DNA of 64,000 nt from Collimonas rhizosphaerae. GTDB taxonomy: Bacteria > Pseudomonadota > Gammaproteobacteria > Burkholderiales > Burkholderiaceae_D. The notes beneath the pieces were generated by a model. That model had not been told where the DNA came from. It ran no database searches and saw only the letters and a list, made by a program, of their open reading frames with translations. Shown one piece after another: positions 8,559 through 18,113 of this stretch. Position 1 is the stretch's first letter, and the number at the start of each line of letters is the position of its first letter. The stretch lies in contig NZ_JBANDC010000011.1 in assembly GCF_038896935.1 (NCBI RefSeq), positions 1-64,000 on the forward strand. Reading direction: 5' to 3'. The position numbers were made by a program, and so were the translations under genes.

Positions 8559-10994
8559 TCAATGGCCGCCGAACAGCTTCAGGATATTCTGCTTCTCGTC
8601 TTCCTGCGGATTGGTTTGCGGCGCAGGGGCAGGCAAAGGCGTCCCATCGGGGCCGATTTCGACCGGCGCTCCGCTCGCGCCGGCGCCCAGCCCCAGCGAA
8701 GCGATGAAGCCGTTGCCCGGCGTGAAATTGTCGAAATAAAACTCATTGTTGATGGTGGTGACGCCGGCCGGCACAGGCATCTGGTATTCAGGTACGCCAC
8801 GCAGGGCGCGGCCCATGTATTCGGTCCAGATCGGCAGCGCCAGCTGCGCGCCGAATTCGCGGCTGCCCAGGCTCTTCGGCTGGTCGTAGCCCATCCAGGC
8901 CACCGCCACCAGGCTGTTCTGGTAACCGGCGAACCAGCCGTCGAAGGCATCGTTGGTAGTACCGGTCTTGCCGGCCAGGTCGCTGCGGCGCAGTATGTTG
9001 GTGCCGGCGCCGGTGCCGCGCTGCGCCACCGATTGCAGCAGGCTGGTCATGATGTAGCTGTTGCGCGCATCGAGCACGCGCGTGGCGTTCTGGCCTGCCA
9101 CCTGCGGTTCGACCTTGGTCAATACGGCGCCGCGTGAATCGGTCACCTGCGAAATCAGGTAGGGATTGACACGGTAGCCGCCGTTCGCCAGTACTGCATA
9201 GGCGCCGACCAGCTGCAGCGGCGTCACCTGCCCGGCGCCCAGGGCCAAAGGCAGGTAAGGCGGGGTCTTGTCGAGATCGAAACCGAAATGGCTGGTGACG
9301 AATTCCTGCGCGTACTTGACGCCGATCGCATCCAGCAGGCGGATCGACACCAGGTTCTTTGAGCGCTGCAAGGCGGTGCGCAGCGGCATCGGGCCGTCAG
9401 GCTGGTCGTCGTCCTTCGGCTCCCACGGTCCCTGGCCAGGCGCGCCGGGGAAAGACACCGGTGCGTCGTTGATGATGGAGGCCGGTCCGAAACCCTTTTC
9501 CAGCGCAGCCGAGTAGATGAACGGCTTGAAGGTCGAACCAGGCTGGCGCCATGCTTGGGTGACGTGGTTGAATTTGTTCTGGTTGAAATCGAAACCGCCG
9601 ACCAGCGAACGGATGGCGCCGGTTTGCGGCGTCAGCGACACCATGGTGGCCTCGACTTGCGGCAGCTGCGTGATCTGCCAGCCTTTGGCGGTATTGATGA
9701 CGCGGATCACCGAGCCCTTCTGGATCTTCAGGTTCTTGCCGGCTTTCGTACTCAACGCCGAAGCGGCAAGACGCAAGCCCTCGCCGCTGATGGTGACCAC
9801 GGTATCGTTGCGCAGCATCGCCTGCACCTGCTTGGGATCGGCGCTCAGCACCACGGCGGGCAGGATGTCATCATTGTCGGGCTTGTCCTGCAGCGCGTCT
9901 TCGATCGCCTGGTCGCGCTCATCGCCGCCGGCCGGCAGCTCGATGGCGGCTTCCGGTCCGCGGTAGCCGTGGCGGCGGTCGTAATCCATCACGCCTTTGC
10001 GTACCGCGTCATAGGCTGCCTGCTGGTCGGCGGCGTTGAGGGTGGTAATTACGCTCAGGCCGCGGGTATACGTGTCTTCCTTGAATTGTGCGTACAGCAT
10101 CTGGCGCACCATTTCGATGGCGTACTCGGCATGCACGCTGTAGTTGTTGCCCTTGGTCTTGACCTGGATATCTTCCGCCAGCGCCTGGTCGTACTGTTCC
10201 TTGGTGATGAATTCCAGGTCGCGCATGCGTTTCAGGATGTATTCCTGGCGGATCCTGGCGCGCTTCGGATTCACCACCGGGTTGTAGGCGGAAGGCGCTT
10301 TCGGCAGGCCGGCCAGCATCGCCGCCTGCGCCAGCGTGATGTCCTTCAGGTCCTTGCCGAAATAGGTGCGCGCAGCGGCGGCGAAACCAAATGAGCGCTG
10401 GCCCAGGTAGATCTGGTTCATGTAAACCTCAAGGATCTGGTCCTTGCTCAGCGCTGTCTCGATCTTGTAGGCCAGCAGGATTTCATAGATCTTGCGCGAG
10501 TAGGTTTTTTCGCTGGACAGGAAAACATTGCGCGCGACCTGCATGGTGATGGTGCTGGCGCCTTGCGAAGCGCCGCCATGCAAGATGTCGGCCACGCCTG
10601 CGCGCAGGATGCCGATGACGTCTATGCCGCCGTGCTGGTAGAAGCGCGCGTCTTCAATCGCCAGCACCGCATTCTTCATGTCGGCCGGGATGTCGTCCAG
10701 CTTGACCAGGCTGCGCCGTTCTTCGCCGAACTCGCCGATCAGGACGTGGTCGGCGGTGTAGATGCGCAACGGCACTTTGGGCCGGTAGTCGGTGATTGCG
10801 TCCAGCGCCGGCAGCTGCGGCGTCATGACCACCAGCGCATATGTCACCAGCAACCCGGCAATCACCACCCCCGCCAGCACCAGGCCGCCGATGGTGAGCA
10901 GCAGCGCATGGGCCACGCTGCCCTTGCCGTTTTTCCCGGCCGGGCTGGAGCGGGACTTGTTTGTGTCTTGCTGGGTTTTCTTTGTTGATGACAT
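8559..10994 (-). CDS. mrcA: Penicillin-binding protein 1A (bifunctional transglycosylase/transpeptidase)
   Basis: 811 aa class A PBP. A short cytoplasmic tail and one membrane helix (about 29-56) are followed by the GT51 transglycosylase domain with catalytic E114 in AIEDARFYQHGG and the GASTITMQVARN motif. The transpeptidase domain has S487-T-F-K490, SKN (near 545) and KTGTT (near 690). A Pro-rich tail closes the protein. It polymerises and cross-links peptidoglycan on the periplasmic face. In many Burkholderiales mrcA sits beside the pilM-Q cluster; here it is flanked by aidB and an alpha/beta hydrolase. Confidence 0.96.
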   Translation of the reverse strand: MSSTKKTQQDTNKSRSSPAGKNGKGSVAHALLLTIGGLVLAGVVIAGLLVTYALVVMTPQLPALDAITDYRPKVPLRIYTADHVLIGEFGEERRSLVKLDDIPADMKNAVLAIEDARFYQHGGIDVIGILRAGVADILHGGASQGASTITMQVARNVFLSSEKTYSRKIYEILLAYKIETALSKDQILEVYMNQIYLGQRSFGFAAAARTYFGKDLKDITLAQAAMLAGLPKAPSAYNPVVNPKRARIRQEYILKRMRDLEFITKEQYDQALAEDIQVKTKGNNYSVHAEYAIEMVRQMLYAQFKEDTYTRGLSVITTLNAADQQAAYDAVRKGVMDYDRRHGYRGPEAAIELPAGGDERDQAIEDALQDKPDNDDILPAVVLSADPKQVQAMLRNDTVVTISGEGLRLAASALSTKAGKNLKIQKGSVIRVINTAKGWQITQLPQVEATMVSLTPQTGAIRSLVGGFDFNQNKFNHVTQAWRQPGSTFKPFIYSAALEKGFGPASIINDAPVSFPGAPGQGPWEPKDDDQPDGPMPLRTALQRSKNLVSIRLLDAIGVKYAQEFVTSHFGFDLDKTPPYLPLALGAGQVTPLQLVGAYAVLANGGYRVNPYLISQVTDSRGAVLTKVEPQVAGQNATRVLDARNSYIMTSLLQSVAQRGTGAGTNILRRSDLAGKTGTTNDAFDGWFAGYQNSLVAVAWMGYDQPKSLGSREFGAQLALPIWTEYMGRALRGVPEYQMPVPAGVTTINNEFYFDNFTPGNGFIASLGLGAGASGAPVEIGPDGTPLPAPAPQTNPQEDEKQNILKLFGGH

Positions 10995-11056
10995 AGCAAT
11001 ATTCGATGGAAATAGCCCTGTATCCTACAACATGCCGGGGAGCGGACCTCGAATGG

Positions 11057-11896
11057 CTACGAATTGTTACGAATCGACGGCCCGGGATCCCGCTGCCCCA
11101 ACAGGGACTGGATCATCTGACGCGTGGTGGCCGCCGCCAGCTCCGGCGTTTCCATCGGGAACAGGTGGCCGCCGGGGATTTGCCTGAAATATTTGCCGAC
11201 CAGGCGTTTGGTGGCGTCCAGCCCGGCCTGCCGGCATTCGACCGAATCGACGCCGCCGACAAAACCGATAGGCACCGGGAAACCGTGTTTCAGCACATTG
11301 CCCATGTCGTGCGGCAGAGTGCGGTAAACGGCGGTTTCGATATCGCGCCGGAAACGCAGGACCACATTGCCCTGCTCCTCTTCCAGTCCGTAGGTGATGT
11401 AGTCGCGCAGCACTTCGGGCGCCCAGTTGGCGAACACCTGCTTGCCGGCGAAATGCTGGTAGGCGGCTTCCGCGCTCGGCCACAGGTTGCGCCGCTTGAC
11501 GGAAAACCGGGCTTGCGACACCCGCTTGTCCAGCCCCAGCGCCTTGGCGCCGCGCAGCAGGCTGGCGCGCCAGCCGACCACCACCGGCGTATCCAGCATC
11601 ACCACGCAGCTGACCAGGTCCGGCCGCTGTTGCGCCGCCAGCAGGGCCAGGCCGCCGCCCATCGAGTGGCCGACCAGGATCACCGGCTGTTCGTAACGCG
11701 CCGCCAGCTCGTCGATCAGTTCCTGCACCAGCGCCGGCCAGCCGTCGGTGACCGGGTATTTGGGATTATGGGCGTGGATGTCGAGCGAACGGACATCGTA
11801 GTCGTACCCCAGGAAGTCAAGGAACTGGCGGTAAGTCCCTGCCGGAAAACTGTTGCCGTGGATGAAATGCAAAATCGGACGAATAGCGTCAGTCAT
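11057..11896 (-). CDS. Alpha/beta hydrolase
   Basis: 279 aa cytosolic alpha/beta hydrolase. The oxyanion-region motif HFIHGNSFPAGTY is near residue 10, the nucleophile elbow GHSMGGG has its Ser near residue 97, and the last motif GGHLFPMETPE carries the catalytic His near 245. There is no signal peptide. The substrate cannot be predicted: the fold covers esterases, lipases, C-C hydrolases and haloperoxidases. It is a monocistronic-looking gene between mrcA (62 bp away) and the Tat amidase (92 bp away), all on the minus strand. Confidence 0.85.
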   Translation of the reverse strand: MTDAIRPILHFIHGNSFPAGTYRQFLDFLGYDYDVRSLDIHAHNPKYPVTDGWPALVQELIDELAARYEQPVILVGHSMGGGLALLAAQQRPDLVSCVVMLDTPVVVGWRASLLRGAKALGLDKRVSQARFSVKRRNLWPSAEAAYQHFAGKQVFANWAPEVLRDYITYGLEEEQGNVVLRFRRDIETAVYRTLPHDMGNVLKHGFPVPIGFVGGVDSVECRQAGLDATKRLVGKYFRQIPGGHLFPMETPELAAATTRQMIQSLLGQRDPGPSIRNNS

Positions 11897-11988
11897 AGAT
11901 AAGACAAAAAAACCTGTTGCGATGGGGTCTCATTTAAAACCGAAAGCAGCCGTGCGCCAAAGGGAATATTAGAGCCGGCGCTCAGGAG

Positions 11989-13458
11989 TCAGCTGCGGCG
12001 CGGCGCGACAACCGCCTCTATCGAGCGTCCTACCGCGAGAATGCGGTGGTCCGTATTCTGGATGCCCGCAATCATGAGGCCGACCGGCGCGTCTCCCGCC
12101 TGGTGGCATGGCACCGAGAGCGCGCAGCCATCGAACAGGTTGACCACCGACGGGTTGCGCAGCATCCGTCCGTTGATGCGGTAGTAACTTTCATCGTCTT
12201 TCAGCACATCGGCGATCGGCGGCGCGATGTCGGGAGTGGTCGGCATCAGCATCGCGTCATAGCCTGCCGCGGCCTGGTTGATCGAGCGGATGAAGTCGCG
12301 CCGGAGCGCCAGCAGTTGCACATAGTCGGGCGCACTGATGGCCTCCCCGGTCTTGATGCGCGCCAGTACCCGCGGATCGTATTTGTCCGCGCCGTCTTTG
12401 ATATATTTCCGGTGCCAGGCATACGCCTCGGACGCGGTGATCATGCCGCGCGGGTTGATGTTCGGAGCCTGCGCAAATTCGGCCATCGGCAATTCAACGA
12501 TGGTCGCTCCTGCCGCCGACAGCCGCTCCAGAGCGCTCGAGAACGCGCGCGCCACAGGCTCGGACAAATCGTTCTGGAAGAAAGTCTTGGGCACCGCAAA
12601 ACGCAATCCGCGCAGTGGCGGCGCATCCGGCGCGCGCACGGTTTCCGCGGCAAGCACAGCATCAAGCAATGCACAGTCCGCGACGCTCCAGGCGATCGGA
12701 CCGGCGGAATCTAAAGAGGTCGACAGCGGCATCACGCCGTCGAGCGGCACGCGGCGTTGCGTCGGCTTGAAGCCGACCAGGCCGTTAAGCGCCGCCGGGA
12801 TGCGCAGCGAGCCGCCGGTATCGGTGCCGATAGCGCCGGCAGCCATGCCGTCGGCTACCGAAATGCCGCCGCCCGATGTCGAGCCGCCGGGGATGCGGCC
12901 GGTGGCGCGGTCGTATACGTTTTTCGGTGTGCCGTAGTGCGGATTGATGCCAAGGCCTGTATAGGCAAATTCGACCGTATTGGTCCGTCCGATGATGACC
13001 GCGCCAGCCTTGCGCAGCCTTGCCACGACAACCGAATCGCGGAGCGCGGCGGGCTGGCCGACCAGGACCGTGGAGCCTCCCAAGGTAGTCTGGCCCGCTT
13101 CGTCGAACAGGTCCTTGATCGAAATCGGGATGCCTGCGATCGGCGAGGCAATCACTCCCTTGCGGCGTTGGGCGTCGATCTCGGCAGCAACCGCGCGCGC
13201 CTGTTCGGCATACACCGTCATGAAAGCGCGCGCGCCTTCACCTTGTGGATCGCCGATGGCGGCAAGCGCTTCTTCCACCAGCTGGCGGCTGCTCAGCGAG
13301 CCGGCCGCCAGCCGATGCGACATTTCCACCATGGATAATTTCCCCATGGAAATTCCACCGGTAGTCCGCGCAAACACCTGTGGCGCTACCGTACCGAGTC
13401 CTGCAAGGGCTGCATACCCACCGGCCTTCTGTAAGAAATTGCGGCGCTGATTGTCCAT
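11989..13458 (-). CDS. Tat-exported amidase (amidase signature family)
   Basis: 489 aa. It begins MDNQRRNFLQKAGG, a twin-arginine signal (RRNFLQK), with a hydrophobic stretch to about residue 30 (VFA cleavage). The amidase signature triad is complete: K115 in PISIKDLFDEAG, cis-Ser S193 in GGSTSGG and nucleophile S217 in GTDTGGSLR, with the canonical 24-residue spacing. The start at 13458 follows GGGGAG; the frame runs open upstream but would bury the Tat signal. It would hydrolyse an amide bond in the periplasm, substrate unknown. It is clearly paralogous to the cytosolic amidase at 28594-29952. Confidence 0.9.
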   Translation of the reverse strand: MDNQRRNFLQKAGGYAALAGLGTVAPQVFARTTGGISMGKLSMVEMSHRLAAGSLSSRQLVEEALAAIGDPQGEGARAFMTVYAEQARAVAAEIDAQRRKGVIASPIAGIPISIKDLFDEAGQTTLGGSTVLVGQPAALRDSVVVARLRKAGAVIIGRTNTVEFAYTGLGINPHYGTPKNVYDRATGRIPGGSTSGGGISVADGMAAGAIGTDTGGSLRIPAALNGLVGFKPTQRRVPLDGVMPLSTSLDSAGPIAWSVADCALLDAVLAAETVRAPDAPPLRGLRFAVPKTFFQNDLSEPVARAFSSALERLSAAGATIVELPMAEFAQAPNINPRGMITASEAYAWHRKYIKDGADKYDPRVLARIKTGEAISAPDYVQLLALRRDFIRSINQAAAGYDAMLMPTTPDIAPPIADVLKDDESYYRINGRMLRNPSVVNLFDGCALSVPCHQAGDAPVGLMIAGIQNTDHRILAVGRSIEAVVAPRRS

Positions 13459-13666
13459 TTGTCTCCCCTTTTTAAATTTATTGAACGAGATGCGAAGATT
13501 CTCGTCTTTGATTATCAAGCACATGCTGTGCCATCCCGGCATAACACGGTAAGCACATGAAAAATAGCGTTTTTCCATGGCTTGGCAAACCGAGGCACGG
13601 ATCGAAACGGATGGAAATCCGCACACGATCGGGGCGGTTGTCTGGAAAAAGTGACGGCGCGCCGGG

Positions 13667-16078
13667 TTAACGGCCGTACCAATAGCGGCGGTGCTGCTCA
13701 CGATAGGTATCGGCAATCACGGTCTCGCCGAATTTCAGCATGATTGCGCCGTCGGCATCATTACGCAAGACGGCGATGCCCAGGTCCTGGTAGCGCTCCA
13801 GCACCTGCTGTTTCGGATGACGGAAACGGTTGCGGTAGCCGACCTGGAACAAGGCGATTTGCGGTTCGACCTCCGCCAGGAACGCGGCTGTCGATGACGT
13901 GCCGCTGCCATGGTGGGGCGCCAGCAGCACCGTCGATTTCAGCTGCCCCGCGTGGCTGGCGGCCAACTGCTTTTCCTGGGCTGCTTCGATATCGCCCGGC
14001 AGCAGGATGGCATGTTTTCCGTGGCTGATCTTGAGGACGCAGCTGAGCGTATTCGCCTTGGTTTTTGCTACCTTCGCCGGCGCCGGATAATGCTCCAGGT
14101 CCGGGTACAGCATTTCGAAGCTGGCGCCGCCCCATTGCCACGCCTGGCCGCTGTGGCAGCGCTGGTGAACGGTTGCCGCCCTGGCGATCGGATGATCTTG
14201 CGCCAGCGACGAATATACCGTGCCCACCTTGATGCTGCCCATGAGCGACAATGCGCCGCCGGAATGGTCATTGTCGGCATGCGACACCAGCAGCGCATCC
14301 AGCGCCGCGATGCCGCGCGCCCTCAGGTAAGGCACGACGACGCGGCTGCCGGCATTCGATGCAGGTGAATAATACGGACCGCTGTCGTACAGCAGGCGAT
14401 GTTCGGCAGTCTCCACCAGTACCGCCATGCCCTGGCCGACATCGAGCGCAGTGACCCACATTTCCCCCGGACCGGGACGGCTGCCCTGGTCCAGCAGCAG
14501 CGGCAGCCAGCCGCTCAGCGCCAGCCAGCGCAGCGGCCAGCCGCGCGGCGCCAGCAGCCACAGGGTCGCCAGCAGCGCCAGCACAAAAGTCCATGCCTGC
14601 GGCAACGGCGCCTGCCATACCGCGAACGGCAAACCGCTCAACCAGTCCAGGAAGACCGCCAGCAGTTCTACCAGCGCATGCGCGCCGCGCCACAGCCAGG
14701 TCGACAGCGGCGCCGGCAGCACGCTGGCGACCAGGGTCAGCGGCGTCACGGCCAGTCCGACCAGCGGAATCGCCAGCGCATTGGCAAGCGGACCGATCAG
14801 CGAGACACGGCCGAACAGCAAGGCCGTCAGCGGCAGCAAACCGATGGTCACCGCATATTGGGTAGAGCCGGCAGCCTTCAAACCGTGCCGGCAACGCGCC
14901 AGCAGCGATTGTCCCTGGACCGCAACCGCCACGCTGCGGCCGACGCTGGCGTAGAGGATCACGCCGACCGCGCAGAAGGACAGCCAGAATCCCGGCCACA
15001 GCAGCGCCCAGGGATCGGCCAGCAAGACCATCGCCAGCGCCGCGCACAACACATGCGACACGCTGGCGATGCGTCCGCTCCATAAAGCCAGCGCGGTCAC
15101 CAGCAGCATGTACAGGGTGCGCTGCGCGGGTATGCCGAAGCCGGCCAGCGCGACGTAGCACAGGGCCGCCAGCGCGCCGCCCAACGCTGCCGCTTTTTGC
15201 GCCGGCAGCAACAGCGGCAAGGCCGCGCCGGTGAAAAAGGAACGACGCCACAGCGCTGAAACAATGACGGCGAACATGCCGGCAATCATCGTGATGTGGA
15301 GGCCGGAAATGGCGACCAGGTGGCTGACGCCGGTGCGGTTGAAGACTTCCCAGTCGGACTGCTCGATGGCGCGCTGGTCGCCCACCGCCAGCGCCACCAG
15401 CACACCGGCGTAGCGGTGCTCGGGCAAGGCTTGCAGGATCCGTTCACGCAAACGGCTGCGCAGTACTTCAACCAGGTTGCCCGGGCTGAACACGAATGCC
15501 TGCAGCTGCCGGTTCTGTTGCCCGGAACGGACGTAGCCGGTGGCGCGCAGGTTGCGCTCCAGCAGCCACGCTTCATAGTCGAAACCGAGCGGATTAGCGT
15601 TGCCGTGCGGACGTTTCAGGCGCACGCTCAACTGCCAGCGCGCGCCCGCCTGGAGCCGGACCTCTTCGCCGTTTTCCTCTTGATGCCAGCCCAGCGCCAG
15701 GCGCTGCGGAACGAGCGGCGCTTCGCCGTCCTGGTCCAGCACTTTTTCAACGGCAAAAGTAAAACGGACGCCGCTCTCGGAATAGGAAGGCAAGCTGTCG
15801 ACCGTACCGATCACGGTGATATCGCGCCCTTCCCATGCCGGCGTCAGCTCATGCCTTAAATAATATTGCGCGAACAGCCCGGCCCAGGCAAAACCGAACA
15901 GCATGCCGGCCAGCAGGTTCGCAGCCGATCCAAGATAGGGATTGCGGGTTTTGCGGGCAGCCGCAGCCGGCAACCATGCCGACACCACCAAGCAACATAG
16001 CAGCCAGACCGCAAGCAATGCCGCCTGGGTTTGCAAAAAACCAACACCGAGGACAAGGCCAACCACGGCGCTGCGCAT
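13667..16078 (-). CDS. comEC: ComEC/Rec2 family DNA-uptake channel protein
   Basis: 803 aa polytopic membrane protein. An N-terminal DUF4131/OB-like region (about 30-190) leads to the Competence transmembrane domain (about 215-500, multiple helices, with VAISGLHITMIAG near 233) and a C-terminal metallo-beta-lactamase-like domain whose metal motif appears as VSHADNDHSGG (near 600). It forms the inner-membrane pore for single-stranded DNA in natural transformation. The gene lies 22 bp from tatD, so the two are probably co-transcribed, tatD first. Confidence 0.93.
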   Translation of the reverse strand: MRSAVVGLVLGVGFLQTQAALLAVWLLCCLVVSAWLPAAAARKTRNPYLGSAANLLAGMLFGFAWAGLFAQYYLRHELTPAWEGRDITVIGTVDSLPSYSESGVRFTFAVEKVLDQDGEAPLVPQRLALGWHQEENGEEVRLQAGARWQLSVRLKRPHGNANPLGFDYEAWLLERNLRATGYVRSGQQNRQLQAFVFSPGNLVEVLRSRLRERILQALPEHRYAGVLVALAVGDQRAIEQSDWEVFNRTGVSHLVAISGLHITMIAGMFAVIVSALWRRSFFTGAALPLLLPAQKAAALGGALAALCYVALAGFGIPAQRTLYMLLVTALALWSGRIASVSHVLCAALAMVLLADPWALLWPGFWLSFCAVGVILYASVGRSVAVAVQGQSLLARCRHGLKAAGSTQYAVTIGLLPLTALLFGRVSLIGPLANALAIPLVGLAVTPLTLVASVLPAPLSTWLWRGAHALVELLAVFLDWLSGLPFAVWQAPLPQAWTFVLALLATLWLLAPRGWPLRWLALSGWLPLLLDQGSRPGPGEMWVTALDVGQGMAVLVETAEHRLLYDSGPYYSPASNAGSRVVVPYLRARGIAALDALLVSHADNDHSGGALSLMGSIKVGTVYSSLAQDHPIARAATVHQRCHSGQAWQWGGASFEMLYPDLEHYPAPAKVAKTKANTLSCVLKISHGKHAILLPGDIEAAQEKQLAASHAGQLKSTVLLAPHHGSGTSSTAAFLAEVEPQIALFQVGYRNRFRHPKQQVLERYQDLGIAVLRNDADGAIMLKFGETVIADTYREQHRRYWYGR

Positions 16079-16100
16079 GCCCGCCGCGCCGTGGCGCTAC

Positions 16101-16904
16101 TTAAGCCAGCGCTGCCAGGCGCGGCAAGGCGGCGCGGGCATTGGCGGCGGTTGCCTGCGCCAGGTCAGGCAGCGCCATGCCGCGCAACTCGGCCAGCACG
16201 GCGCCGATGCGCGGGATCTGCTGCGGCTGGTTCGGTTGCGGGTGCAGCCAGGCCGGCGACATGTCGGGCGCGTCGGTCTCCAGCACCAGCGCCGCCAGCG
16301 GCAGCTGGACCGCCAGCCGGCGGATCTGCAGCGCGCGCGTAAACGTCATGGCGCCGCCGAAACCGAGCCGGAAGCCGAGCCCGATGAAGGCTTCGGCTTG
16401 CTGGAAACTGCCGTTGAATGCATGGGCAATGCCGCCCTGCACCTTGATCCGGCGCAGGTGCTTGAGCAGGATGTCTTGCGAGCGCCGCACATGAAGCAAT
16501 ACCGGCAAGTCGAAATCGCGCGCCATCTTCAATTGCTCGACGTAGAAATGCTCCTGCTTTTCGCGCAAGGGGCCGCTGTCCATGCCGGGCACAAAAAAAT
16601 CGAGGCCGATTTCACCTATCGCCACAAAACGCGGATCGGCCATTGCTGCAGCGATCGCCGTGCGCAGTGCCTGCAGGTCTGCCTCCTCGGCCTGCGGCAC
16701 GTACAGCGGATGGATGCCCAGCGCATAGGTGCAATTGGGCAGCTGCGCGGCCAGCGTCGCCACCGTGGCGAAGTTGGCGCGCTCCACTGCCGGGATCACG
16801 ATCCAATCGACGCCCTGCTGCGCCGCCGCTGTCGCGGCTTGCACCTGCGCCTGTTCCCCGCCGAATTCAGCGGCGTCCAGATGGCAATGGGTGTCTATCC
16901 ACAT
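16101..16904 (-). CDS. TatD family metal-dependent hydrolase/deoxyribonuclease
   Basis: 267 aa amidohydrolase-superfamily protein. The metal motif MWIDTHCHLD (residues 1-10), IGEIGLDFF with a metal Glu near 98, LLHVRRS (His near 137), and ETDAPDMSPAW with the metal Asp near 209 identify it. TatD/YcfH/YjjV homologues act as DNases or have unassigned hydrolase activity. Located directly upstream of comEC in one transcription unit. The specific subfamily is uncertain. Confidence 0.9.
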   Translation of the reverse strand: MWIDTHCHLDAAEFGGEQAQVQAATAAAQQGVDWIVIPAVERANFATVATLAAQLPNCTYALGIHPLYVPQAEEADLQALRTAIAAAMADPRFVAIGEIGLDFFVPGMDSGPLREKQEHFYVEQLKMARDFDLPVLLHVRRSQDILLKHLRRIKVQGGIAHAFNGSFQQAEAFIGLGFRLGFGGAMTFTRALQIRRLAVQLPLAALVLETDAPDMSPAWLHPQPNQPQQIPRIGAVLAELRGMALPDLAQATAANARAALPRLAALA

Positions 16905-17054
16905 CGGCAGGTCTTTTCAAAAGGAATTGATAGATTGCCATCCTAGCATGGGCTGACTTTGGCCAATATAAGCAACGGGATAAACAATCCCCCTCGCTCC
17001 GAGCCAGAGCCTGATAACATGATGCCAAAAAGTATTTGTCAGAAAGCAATGTAG

Positions 17055-18044
17055 ATGTCCAAACCGTCCACCCCGTTCGACCAGCGCGAGTTCCGCAACG
17101 CGCTGGGAACCTTCACCACCGGCGTTACCATCATTACCGCTTGCCAGGCCGACGGCAAGCTGGTCGGCGTGACCGCCAACAGTTTCAACTCGGTCTCGCT
17201 CGATCCGCCGCTGGTGCTGTGGAGCTTGTCCAAGTCGTCCAACAGCCTGGCGGCTTTCGAAGCCGCCGAATACTGGGCAGTGCACATCCTCTCGCACGAC
17301 CAGGACCAGCTGGCCACCCATTTCAGCAAACGCGCGCACGACAAATTCGCCGGCCTCGACCTGGAAACCGGCATGGGCGGCGCGCCGCTGCTGGACGGCT
17401 GCACCACCCGCATGCAATGCAAGACCGCCTACCGCTACGACGGCGGCGACCACATCATCATGGTCGGCGAAGTCATGCACTTCGAACATTCCGACATCGC
17501 GCCGCTGGTATACCAGCGCGGCAATTACGCCGTCGCCACCCGCAAGGAACTGGCCGATGAAGCCGAAGCGCTGATCAAGGCCACCGCCGCCTCCGACAGC
17601 TTCGACGAGAATTCGATGAGCTACCTGCTCGGCAGCGCCTATTTCCACCTGTATGGAAAACTGCGCGAATTCGGCGCCCTGCAGGGCTTGAACGACGCCG
17701 AGTTTTTTGTGCTGAATACGCTGGCGGCGCGCAACGGCCGCAGCCTGGCGGAACTGAACCGCCTGTTCGTCTATGCCGGCCACACGCCGCTGATCAATGT
17801 GCTGGACGACATGACTGCGCGCGGCCTGCTGCAAGTCGTGGTGGACCAGGGCGAACGCACCGAGCGCGGACTGTTTTACCTGACCGCCATGGGCCAGGCC
17901 CTGGCGCAAGAAATCGCCAATGCCGGCAAGCAAACCGAACTGGCGTTGCTGGGCAACCTGGGCGCGGTCGACACCATCGCCCTGCGCACGCTGCTGCGGC
18001 GTTTCATCTCGCTGACCGACGACGGCAAGCTGCCGGGCGAATAA
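17055..18044 (+). CDS. Flavin reductase fused to a C-terminal MarR-like domain
   Basis: 329 aa. Residues 1-165 form a short-chain flavin reductase domain (FRNALGTFTTGVTIIT, GVTANSFNSVSLDPPLVLWSLSKSS). Residues about 180-315 resemble a MarR winged helix (DAEFFVLNTLAA, NVLDDMTARGLLQVVVDQGERTERG). The same architecture is known in the reductase C1 of Acinetobacter p-hydroxyphenylacetate hydroxylase, where the MarR-like domain controls the reductase when the aromatic substrate binds. No partner oxygenase is adjacent. It is divergent from tatD and followed 69 bp later by a LysR gene on the same strand. Likely a reduced-FMN supplier under aromatic-ligand control; the ligand is unknown. Confidence 0.85.
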   Translation: MSKPSTPFDQREFRNALGTFTTGVTIITACQADGKLVGVTANSFNSVSLDPPLVLWSLSKSSNSLAAFEAAEYWAVHILSHDQDQLATHFSKRAHDKFAGLDLETGMGGAPLLDGCTTRMQCKTAYRYDGGDHIIMVGEVMHFEHSDIAPLVYQRGNYAVATRKELADEAEALIKATAASDSFDENSMSYLLGSAYFHLYGKLREFGALQGLNDAEFFVLNTLAARNGRSLAELNRLFVYAGHTPLINVLDDMTARGLLQVVVDQGERTERGLFYLTAMGQALAQEIANAGKQTELALLGNLGAVDTIALRTLLRRFISLTDDGKLPGE

Positions 18045-18113
18045 GCCGCCCGCCGACAAGGCCATGCCAATGCGCTACACTGGAATCTCACCGATGGATT
18101 GCCGACAGCACCG

